This document shows, one piece after another, positions 15,179-21,327 of a stretch of DNA of 64,000 nt. The position numbers and the translations under genes are program-made. Source of the stretch: Bacilli bacterium (GTDB taxonomy: Bacteria > Bacillota_I > Bacilli_A > RF39 > UBA660); NCBI GenBank assembly GCA_017548925.1, contig JAFYYX010000001.1:734852-798851 (forward strand). Direction: 5' to 3'. The notes below the pieces were generated by a model, which saw only the letters and a list, made by a program, of their open reading frames with translations, had not been told where the DNA came from and ran no database searches. The first letter of the stretch is position 1. The number at the start of each line of letters is the position of its first letter.

Positions 15179-15240
15179 AATAAAAATCTCTCCTTACGGG
15201 AGAGATATTATATACTACTTATATTAAGAAATTTGTCGAA
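15179..15240 (-). promoter_or_regulatory. Leader of the ORF6N gene: promoter plus RBS hairpin
   Basis: It contains TCGACA, TTTCTTAATAT, TATAAT and then ATCTCTCC-CGTAA-GGAGAGAT directly before the start region. The 3' arm is the RBS (AAGGAGAG). It differs at only a few positions from the dinD leader. Confidence 0.65.
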
Positions 15241-15245
15241 TTATA

Positions 15246-15539
15246 TCATTTGTTTATTAATCCATTATATGTATCTAGTATAATATCTTTTAATATATTT
15301 TTATCATCTATATCTACTAAATACATAGCTTTAGCTCCATCATATGGAATAGATTCTTCTAAGTTATATTTTTTATTAGTACTAGTTATTTTAACAAGTA
15401 ATCTATCATCATAGATACCACCAAATAATATATTCTTATAATATAAAAGATATTCACCCATCATAGGTTTATAAGATATATCACCTATAAATGATAATTC
15501 ATCTATTATATAATCTTTATATTCTTTACTTGTTGACAT
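15246..15539 (-). CDS. TfoX N-terminal domain protein
   Basis: A 97-residue protein with the TfoX-N fold: YKPMMGEYLLYYKNILFGGI followed by DDRLLVKIT match the family core. In gammaproteobacteria TfoX/Sxy promotes competence gene expression; the stand-alone N-domain proteins of Firmicutes have no settled function. The start at 15539 follows AGGTGATATAT, and the GTG nine bases earlier is part of the RBS. TGTTATAAT at 15558-15566 (minus sense) is the likely -10. No clear terminator follows; transcription may run into the ORF6N leader. Confidence 0.8.
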   Translation of the reverse strand: MSTSKEYKDYIIDELSFIGDISYKPMMGEYLLYYKNILFGGIYDDRLLVKITSTNKKYNLEESIPYDGAKAMYLVDIDDKNILKDIILDTYNGLINK

Positions 15540-15557
15540 ATATATCACCTTATATAA

Positions 15558-15566
15558 ATTATAACA
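15558..15566 (-). promoter_or_regulatory. Extended -10 promoter of the TfoX-N gene
   Basis: TGTTATAAT on the minus strand, with the RBS about 10 bases downstream. Confidence 0.5.
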
Positions 15567-15572
15567 AATAAA

Positions 15573-15601
15573 AATAACTGAAAGATACTCTTTCAGTTAT
15601 T
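15573..15601 (-). terminator. Terminator of the 15609-16958 gene
   Basis: A 12-bp stem (AATAACTGAAAG and complement) a few bases past the stop codon, followed on the minus strand by TTTATTTG. Confidence 0.75.
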
Positions 15602-15608
15602 ATTTACA

Positions 15609-16958
15609 TTAAAAGTTAGGTTTCTCCCACTTATAACAATCTCCATTAAACTCTTGTCCACCATATGAACCCCATAAGTATTCATATCCACTAGGACAAA
15701 CTGGGAAATTATTATAAACTGTTGAATTATCAACACACTTACCATCCATCATAGCATATTGATCATTTCCTGATTCACAGTAAGATGAATCAACAACTTT
15801 TCCACAATCAGGTCCTAAATCAGTATAACCAGACATACAAGCTTTTTGTGAAGGAGATTTAGTCTTTTTACTGTTATAACATCTGCCATCATCACTTACA
15901 TATACAAATCCATCATTACATTTCTTTGTAGGTTTAGATGGTTCAGGAGTTGTTTTTTCTGGAACTTTTTCAGGTTCCTTAGTTCCTGATTCAGGTTCAG
16001 TTTTTTTAGTACCAGGATTTGGTACTTCAGCATCTGGATCAGATTGTTTAGTTGTAGCGCAGCTACCACCAGAGACTTCTGAACTTGATAAAATCTTTTG
16101 TCCTCTTTTTAAAGTATATTCAGATAATCGTTCATTAACTTTATCCCATGTATTACTATTAATTAAATCTTTTAAATAATATTTTTCATCAATAGCTTTT
16201 TTTAGGTAATGTTTAACAGATTTAAAACCATCACCAATTGATATTTCATGTTGAATACGTTTTTCAGTATTAAATGTATTTTCTAAGTAATCATAAAATA
16301 CATAGTATATCTTTTGAATAGATGTTTTTACACCTTTATTACTTATTGCAGAAAAGAAATCATCTTCAGTTAATGTAACAGTATAAGGGTCAGAACATTC
16401 AGTTACAATATCTCTTAAAAGTGTTACTTTGAATTTTTGATGATATGATTGAGCATCTTCTATTTGATATAAATAATAATCTATTTCATCTTTTTCAATA
16501 TTGTAATATGGTTTAATATTAGAGTTTTCACCATATTTCTTTTCAATTACTTTTCCATCTTTAATATAAAATAGTGTTACTTCTTCTCTTGGTTTACGAA
16601 CATATTCTGTTCCAATATTATGGGCAAGTGTCAAAATAGGTTCATCTATACCTTCTAAATAAATTAAATAATATTGATAACTATTATTATCATCATATTT
16701 TAAATCTTTATATTTAGAAATTGCATCTACATATAAATTATAATATTTTTTCTCATCTTTAGTTAATTTAGTAGGATTTAAAACGCCTTGTAATCCTTCC
16801 TCATTAATAGTTGGTAATATAAATATACATACAGCAGCTATAATAGCAAGAATAATACCAAGAATTATAAATAATTTAACTTTACCTTTCTTTTTAGGTT
16901 TTTCAATAATTTTTGAAGTTTCTTCTTTAACTTCAATTTCTTCTTTTTCCTTTTTCAT
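15609..16958 (-). CDS. Membrane-anchored extracellular protein with Pro/Thr linker and Cys-rich tail
   Basis: A 449-residue protein with a charged cytoplasmic N-terminus (about 1-27), one membrane segment (LFIILGIILAIIAAVCIFIL, about 29-48) and a long outer part. The outer part has a folded region of about 250 residues. A Pro/Glu/Thr-rich linker (about 305-345, for example EPEKVPEKTTPEPSKPTKK) follows. The tail of about 110 residues has eight cysteines in short motifs such as CNDGFVYV, CMSGYTDLGPDC and CPSGYEYL, suggesting disulfide-bonded repeats. I do not recognise the family. RBS CGGAGG is well placed. Confidence 0.6.
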   Translation of the reverse strand: MKKEKEEIEVKEETSKIIEKPKKKGKVKLFIILGIILAIIAAVCIFILPTINEEGLQGVLNPTKLTKDEKKYYNLYVDAISKYKDLKYDDNNSYQYYLIYLEGIDEPILTLAHNIGTEYVRKPREEVTLFYIKDGKVIEKKYGENSNIKPYYNIEKDEIDYYLYQIEDAQSYHQKFKVTLLRDIVTECSDPYTVTLTEDDFFSAISNKGVKTSIQKIYYVFYDYLENTFNTEKRIQHEISIGDGFKSVKHYLKKAIDEKYYLKDLINSNTWDKVNERLSEYTLKRGQKILSSSEVSGGSCATTKQSDPDAEVPNPGTKKTEPESGTKEPEKVPEKTTPEPSKPTKKCNDGFVYVSDDGRCYNSKKTKSPSQKACMSGYTDLGPDCGKVVDSSYCESGNDQYAMMDGKCVDNSTVYNNFPVCPSGYEYLWGSYGGQEFNGDCYKWEKPNF

Positions 16959-17056
16959 TACTTTCCTCCGAATATTAGTTTAGTTATGCAAAGTTTATCT
17001 AGTATTAATATAAAGATAACATTATTTACGTAATATTTCAAATATAAATAAAAAAA

Positions 17057-17075
17057 CAGATATTTATAATATCTG
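17057..17075 (-). terminator. Terminator of the beta-helix/small anchored protein pair
   Basis: Stem CAGATATT with its complement, followed by seven T residues on the minus strand; it lies against the stop codon. Confidence 0.75.
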
Positions 17076-17076
17076 C

Positions 17077-18438
17077 TTATTTAAGTAAGTTTCCATTAAC
17101 ATAAAGTTTATAACCATTTAAATTAATATTACTATTTGTTGAGTCACCATTAGTAAGTGATTTAATATAAGAATCTCCAGTTAATGTAAGAGTACTTGTT
17201 GAATCAAGTGTTAAATTAACTTCTCCTTCATTTTTGTTATTAATAACACCACTAAATGAAGAGTTGCTTGTTAGTTTTATTGTAAGCTTAGATATTGAAT
17301 CAACAACAATGCTACCATCAGCTTTTTGATTAGTTAAGTTAAGTGTAACAGTTCCACCATTACTTCCTGAATTACCCCATGAATCTTTTTGGATTCTTAA
17401 GAAGTTACCAGTTGAATCATTATTGATAATAGTATTATTTTCAAGGTTTATTGTAGCTGTTGTATTAGTTACATAAAAACTATCACCTTTATTAGTAGTT
17501 ATCTTTGAGTTTTTAGCAGTAAATTTAGCTTCACCAGATGCAGCATCTCCACTCATAGATTGATATAAAAATATATTTTTATATGTAGTTGATTGACCAT
17601 TTAAACTACTATTAGTATCAGTTAAATCAACATTTTCAAGAGTTATACTATTTTTACCTTCGATAATTGCTCCTTCTGATGCAGTTGCAATTAAAGTAGC
17701 GTTTTTAACAGTAATATCAGCTGTTGAATATATTGCTGGTGAACCTTTACCTGTTGTTTTATATGTTCCTTTATCAACTGTTACAGTTCCACCACCTCTA
17801 TCAGATCTAATAGCTGCACTCGATATTCCAGATGTATTAATAGTTAAATTAGTGGCTTTCATTATTCCACCACCAGTAGTCATAATTCCTCCAGAATTAT
17901 CTTTAGCAGTTGTGATAGTTGAATCAGAAATATTTATAGTTGTATTATCTGATGAAGAATTGTTAGTAGTAGCAGACCCACCATAACTAAATACTCCATT
18001 AGCTCCAGTTGCATTTGTAGTAATAGTAGCATTTTTAATTGTAAGAGTTGATCCACCTTTAGCTATAATAGCTGAGTTAGTCCCATAAAAAGATGTATTA
18101 TCTCCACCATCAGAATCTCCTGTTTTATTAACTGTAATACCTGATAATGTAGATTTTATAGAGCCACTTACTAAAATAGCATTTTCATCTTTAGTTGTCG
18201 ATTTATAAGATCCTGATGTTATTTCAGTATCTTTAGTTATTTCTGTTTGTGCAGTATATGATGCACTTGATGAACCATTTCCCCCAGGTGTATTATTACT
18301 ATTATTATTACTTGAGTTACTATTACTAGATTTAGTTGATTTATTATTATTTATTATTAAATACCATAATAATCCTAATATAAGTAATAAAACTATAATA
18401 ATAACAATATATAATTTGTTAGATTTATTATCTTCCAT
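17077..18438 (-). CDS. Membrane-anchored surface protein, probable beta-helix
   Basis: A 453-residue protein with one N-terminal membrane segment (about 9-28: VIIIVLLLILGLLWYLII) and a Ser/Asn-rich spacer. The remainder is Thr/Ser/Asn-rich short beta repeats (TLTIKNATITT, TTINISDSTITT, ATLIATASEGAIIEG), as in right-handed parallel beta-helix proteins. The Gly-rich turns and lack of cysteines fit an extracellular adhesin-like or matrix protein. It lies 17 nt after the small anchored protein gene and is probably cotranscribed with it. The specific ligand cannot be told from sequence. The RBS is AAAGG. Confidence 0.6.
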   Translation of the reverse strand: MEDNKSNKLYIVIIIVLLLILGLLWYLIINNNKSTKSSNSNSSNNNSNNTPGGNGSSSASYTAQTEITKDTEITSGSYKSTTKDENAILVSGSIKSTLSGITVNKTGDSDGGDNTSFYGTNSAIIAKGGSTLTIKNATITTNATGANGVFSYGGSATTNNSSSDNTTINISDSTITTAKDNSGGIMTTGGGIMKATNLTINTSGISSAAIRSDRGGGTVTVDKGTYKTTGKGSPAIYSTADITVKNATLIATASEGAIIEGKNSITLENVDLTDTNSSLNGQSTTYKNIFLYQSMSGDAASGEAKFTAKNSKITTNKGDSFYVTNTTATINLENNTIINNDSTGNFLRIQKDSWGNSGSNGGTVTLNLTNQKADGSIVVDSISKLTIKLTSNSSFSGVINNKNEGEVNLTLDSTSTLTLTGDSYIKSLTNGDSTNSNINLNGYKLYVNGNLLK

Positions 18439-18455
18439 AAATATAACCTTTCTAA

Positions 18456-18686
18456 TTATTGATTACTGCTTTGTGAAGTAGTACTAGAATTACTTTCTCC
18501 TGGTTTTTCAGGTGGTTGACCATTTTGTCCACTAGGCATTTCTGGTGGTTGACCATTATTTGAAGTATTAGAAGTAGTATTACTGCAATCACATTTATTA
18601 CTTTTAGAATAAACATAAAATGCCCCAGTTGCTATAACTGCACCTAGAAGTAAACCTATAATAAATAACATAAATTTATCTTTCAT
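18456..18686 (-). CDS. Small anchored Pro/Ser-rich protein
   Basis: A 76-residue protein: one membrane segment (about 5-26), a CDC motif (about 32-34), then a low-complexity tail with two GQPPE(M/K)P repeats and a Ser/Asn-rich end. It has a strong RBS (AAAGGAGG) and leads the pair with the beta-helix protein, so it may be an accessory or partner. The Gly/Pro-rich style resembles an insertion in the MacB-like permease at 29.7-31.3 kb. No known family is recognised. Confidence 0.5.
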   Translation of the reverse strand: MKDKFMLFIIGLLLGAVIATGAFYVYSKSNKCDCSNTTSNTSNNGQPPEMPSGQNGQPPEKPGESNSSTTSQSSNQ

Positions 18687-18811
18687 ATATATTCCTCCTT
18701 TACTATTTATTATTTACTTATATATTAATTATAAATTTCATATTTAAATTTTAAATATATTTTTTCCTCCTTCATGTAAAGAATATAACAAATAAATTAA
18801 ATAAAAATTAA

Positions 18812-18839
18812 AAAACTGAAAGTTTTTACTTTCAGTTTT
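18812..18839 (-). terminator. Terminator of the XRE-TM regulator gene
   Basis: A 12-bp stem (AAAACTGAAAGT and complement) with a TTTT loop, followed by TTTAATTTTTATT on the minus strand. Confidence 0.7.
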
Positions 18840-18848
18840 ATTTTACAC

Positions 18849-19247
18849 TTATATTTTTTCAACATAAGTGACATTACTTTTAGATTTATTTTCTTTAAAT
18901 GGACCTATCTTTTTAGTAAAACAAATTGCAAAAGCAATAATATCAACAACAAGTAATGTTATAAATCCAATTAAAATTGCTTTACCAATTTTTTTAATAG
19001 TTCTTGTTTGCTTTTCAGTTAGTTTTACTTTTGATAAAACTACATTTTGAATATCATTTTCAATTAAATCATCTACACTTGTATTAAGTGCTTTAGATAA
19101 TCCTTTTAATTGATCTGGATTTGGGGTAGTTTCATCAAGTTCCCAGTTAGATATAGTTTGTCTAGTAACTCCTACTTTTTCTCCTAATTCTTCTTGAGAA
19201 AGTCCACTTTTCTTTCTCATCTTTAAAATGTTTTGACCTAATGTCAT
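18849..19247 (-). CDS. XRE-family regulator with C-terminal membrane segment
   Basis: A 132-residue protein. Residues 1-60 are a Cro/CI-type helix-turn-helix (LSQEELGEKVGVTRQTISNW, then LKGLSKALNTSVDDLI). A short linker is followed by one membrane segment (about 91-112, ILIGFITLLVVDIIAFAICF) and a charged tail. Membrane-tethered XRE regulators of this size are common in Firmicutes next to transporters and surface proteins. It reads toward the beta-helix pair but has its own terminator before it. Its target is not evident. Confidence 0.8.
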   Translation of the reverse strand: MTLGQNILKMRKKSGLSQEELGEKVGVTRQTISNWELDETTPNPDQLKGLSKALNTSVDDLIENDIQNVVLSKVKLTEKQTRTIKKIGKAILIGFITLLVVDIIAFAICFTKKIGPFKENKSKSNVTYVEKI

Positions 19248-19542
19248 AATCTTTCCTTCTTTCTGGAAACAATTATATTAAAAATTAACTTAACATCTCT
19301 AGCGAGGTTCTTTAGAACTTTGTCAAAGACTTTTAACATTATTAATTAAAAACATTATAACACATTATTTTTATTAAAAAAGAAAGATTACTTTTGATCT
19401 TTCTTTCTAGTGTTTTCTTTGGTATAAGAAAAAATAAAAATATTAAAGCATACTATTTTCTTATTTTAATAACGGTCAGCTTCTTCTAATTTACAAATTA
19501 AAAATGATGAATTAGGATTGAGCTAAGAAGAATTATTCTTAT
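19248..19542. other. 295-bp gap, possible small RNA on the minus strand
   Basis: No open frame of note. A clean hairpin at 19380-19405 (AAGAAAGAT and complement) followed by six T residues on the minus strand looks like a terminator. It lies about 135 bp after the lipoprotein stop codon. The DNA between contains complementary stretches (CTTCTTCTAAT against ATTAG...AAGAAG). It could be a long 3' UTR or a separate small RNA; no known RNA family is recognised. Confidence 0.3.
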
Positions 19543-19974
19543 CTACTCTTTTTCGATTCTCACCTTTACTGTATCATCATTAATTATTGGTAAATTATCA
19601 ATATGACCTATTTTAGTATAGCTATAAGATGTATTAAATGTTTTATAAAAAATAACTAAACAGTTATCACCATAAAGCATTACATCACCTGAATGTATAG
19701 TTTTAGGATTAGATGAATTAGTTGGTAACTTTTCATCCAAGTAAACATAAACTTCATTTTCATTTAATGTTTTCATAGTTACTTCAATTGGAAATAACTT
19801 AACTAAACTACTTGAAGTTTCATTATCATATAAATTAAGTTTATATTCTTTATCATTAATAAATACTTTCACAGTATCACTAACCTTTTCTACCGTTTTA
19901 TTATCACTACAACCTACAATAGTTATAGATATAATAAGTAAAAATAATATATATAATATTTTCTTCATATACAT
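19543..19974 (-). CDS. Lipoprotein with cyclophilin-like fold
   Basis: A 143-residue protein with a lipoprotein signal peptide (hydrophobic core, then IVGCSD, so the lipid-carrying Cys is at about 22). The mature part (VKVFINDKEYKLNL, FPIEVTMKTLNENEVYVYL, HSGDVMLYGDNCLVIFYKTF, YTKIGHID) matches the small cyclophilin-like fold family common in gut anaerobes. Isomerase activity has not been shown for these. It begins 2 nt after the Mrr-like gene and is cotranscribed. The start could be 19974 or the second ATG at 19968; neither has a strong RBS. Confidence 0.75.
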   Translation of the reverse strand: MYMKKILYILFLLIISITIVGCSDNKTVEKVSDTVKVFINDKEYKLNLYDNETSSSLVKLFPIEVTMKTLNENEVYVYLDEKLPTNSSNPKTIHSGDVMLYGDNCLVIFYKTFNTSYSYTKIGHIDNLPIINDDTVKVRIEKE

Positions 19975-19976
19975 AT

Positions 19977-20354
19977 CTACTCTTGAGGAATAACTTGAAT
20001 TAAATCTTCTCTATCTATTAAAGCAAGATTTCTTTCTTCAGCTTTTTCTTTAACATCTTTATCAATACATTTATTAGTAATAATTAAAGCATATGAAGTA
20101 TGCTCAAATAATTTATCTAAGATAGCTTCATTAATTTCATCATAAGTTATATCTTGATTTAAATATGTTTGAATAGCATATCTTCTACCATCTTTTCTAG
20201 CTAAAACATCATTATTATTTTCGATATCTTCATCAGATATTCTAATGTCATCAATAGAAATTAATTCATAACCAAGCTTAGGCAGTAAAGATACTACATA
20301 ATTTCTAAATTCTCTATCATCTATAAAGTTATCAATTATATTTGAATCTGTCAT
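19977..20354 (-). CDS. Mrr-like endonuclease-fold protein, catalytic Lys missing
   Basis: A 125-residue protein with the Mrr_cat pattern of the PD-(D/E)XK superfamily: FRNYVVSLLPKLGYELISI, then NNDVLARKDGRRYAIQTY, then HTSYALIITNKCI and LALIDREDL. In active Mrr-type nucleases the segment after the Asp reads like QxK or ExK; here it is IQTY, so the usual Lys is replaced by Tyr. It may be inactive, act as a binding protein, or use another residue. It has TGTTATAAT at 20373-20381 (minus sense) and AGGTGAT as RBS. It is followed by the lipoprotein gene in a two-gene unit. Confidence 0.7.
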   Translation of the reverse strand: MTDSNIIDNFIDDREFRNYVVSLLPKLGYELISIDDIRISDEDIENNNDVLARKDGRRYAIQTYLNQDITYDEINEAILDKLFEHTSYALIITNKCIDKDVKEKAEERNLALIDREDLIQVIPQE

Positions 20355-20372
20355 ATTTTATCACCTACACTA

Positions 20373-20381
20373 ATTATAACA
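20373..20381 (-). promoter_or_regulatory. Extended -10 promoter of the Mrr-like/lipoprotein unit
   Basis: TGTTATAAT on the minus strand about 20 bases before the ATG. Confidence 0.5.
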
Positions 20382-20389
20382 TATAGGAA

Positions 20390-20420
20390 AAAAAGACCTA
20401 ATTAAGATTAGGTCATTTTT
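20390..20420 (-). terminator. Terminator of the ribonucleotide reductase-trxB operon
   Basis: Stem GACCTAAT with its complement within A5/T5 flanks, directly after the trxB stop codon. Confidence 0.8.
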
Positions 20421-20425
20421 ATATA

Positions 20426-21316
20426 CTATTTATAATTTTCAATATATTTAATAGCATTTATTGCAGCAGTAGTACCATCTGCAACTGCTGTAGTAAGTTG
20501 TCTAATATTTTTAGTTCTACAATCTCCTGCAACAAAGATACCATTTTTTTCTGTAGTGCAATCTTCACTATCAATATATTTTTGTGGACTTAACTTAACT
20601 AAATCTTTAACTAAATCAGTTTGAGCAACCATACCAATAGATATAAACATACCATCAAGATCAATTACTCTATCATTAGTAAGTTTAATGCCTTTAAGTT
20701 CATCGTCACCTAGAAGTTCTTTAACACCTGTTTCTTGAATAATTTCAACGTTATCTAAACTTCTAAGTTTAGCCTCTAAAGTTTTTTCACAAATTAAATG
20801 ATCACATATATCTATTAAATAAACTTTCTTACATAAATTAGCCATATAAAGTGCATTACCAACAGCTGAGTTACCTCCACCAATAACCGCTACAGTTTTA
20901 CCTTTAAAGAATGCTCCATCACATGATGTACAAAAAGCAATTCCTTTTCCGATAAAATCAACTTCTTTAGGAAGACCTAATAGTCTATACTTAGAGCCCG
21001 TTGCGATAATAACAACTTTAGATTCGTACTCTCCAAAATCGGTTTTTACCTTATTTATTTTGCCCGGTATAATCTCGAGTACCTCTTCTATCTCTATCTC
21101 AACGCCAAGCTCTTCAGCTTGTTCAAGAAAATTAGTCGCAAGCTGGGCTCCACTTATAGATTTACATCCTGGGAAGTTTTCAACTAGTGGACTAGATGCT
21201 ATTTGTCCACCAATAGCTTCTTTTTCAAAAATAATAGTTTTAAGATTAGCTCTTTTGCAGTAGATGCCTGCAGTTATACCTGCAGGACCTCCACCTATAA
21301 TAATTACGTCGTACAT
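20426..21316 (-). CDS. trxB: Thioredoxin reductase
   Basis: A 296-residue FAD- and NADPH-dependent flavoprotein. GGGPAGITAGIY (about 8-19) is the FAD site, CTSCDGAFF (CxxC about 132-135) the redox-active disulfide, and VIGGGNSAVGNALYMA (about 149-164) the NADPH site. It passes electrons from NADPH to thioredoxin-like partners. It is the last gene of the anaerobic ribonucleotide reductase operon, 11 nt after an nrdD whose product ends in a thioredoxin-like domain, so that domain is the likely substrate. Confidence 0.95.
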   Translation of the reverse strand: MYDVIIIGGGPAGITAGIYCKRANLKTIIFEKEAIGGQIASSPLVENFPGCKSISGAQLATNFLEQAEELGVEIEIEEVLEIIPGKINKVKTDFGEYESKVVIIATGSKYRLLGLPKEVDFIGKGIAFCTSCDGAFFKGKTVAVIGGGNSAVGNALYMANLCKKVYLIDICDHLICEKTLEAKLRSLDNVEIIQETGVKELLGDDELKGIKLTNDRVIDLDGMFISIGMVAQTDLVKDLVKLSPQKYIDSEDCTTEKNGIFVAGDCRTKNIRQLTTAVADGTTAAINAIKYIENYK

Positions 21317-21327
21317 AAGCTTAAAAC

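Noticed and set aside
9999-15539. Prophage or complete integrative element
   Set aside because: ORF6N, DinD and Fic genes hint at mobile origins, but there is no integrase, capsid, terminase, relaxase or clear attachment repeat.
10491-15601. CRISPR-like array from repeated hairpins
   Set aside because: The repeats are terminators and palindromes with irregular spacing around genes; there are no unique spacers and no cas genes.
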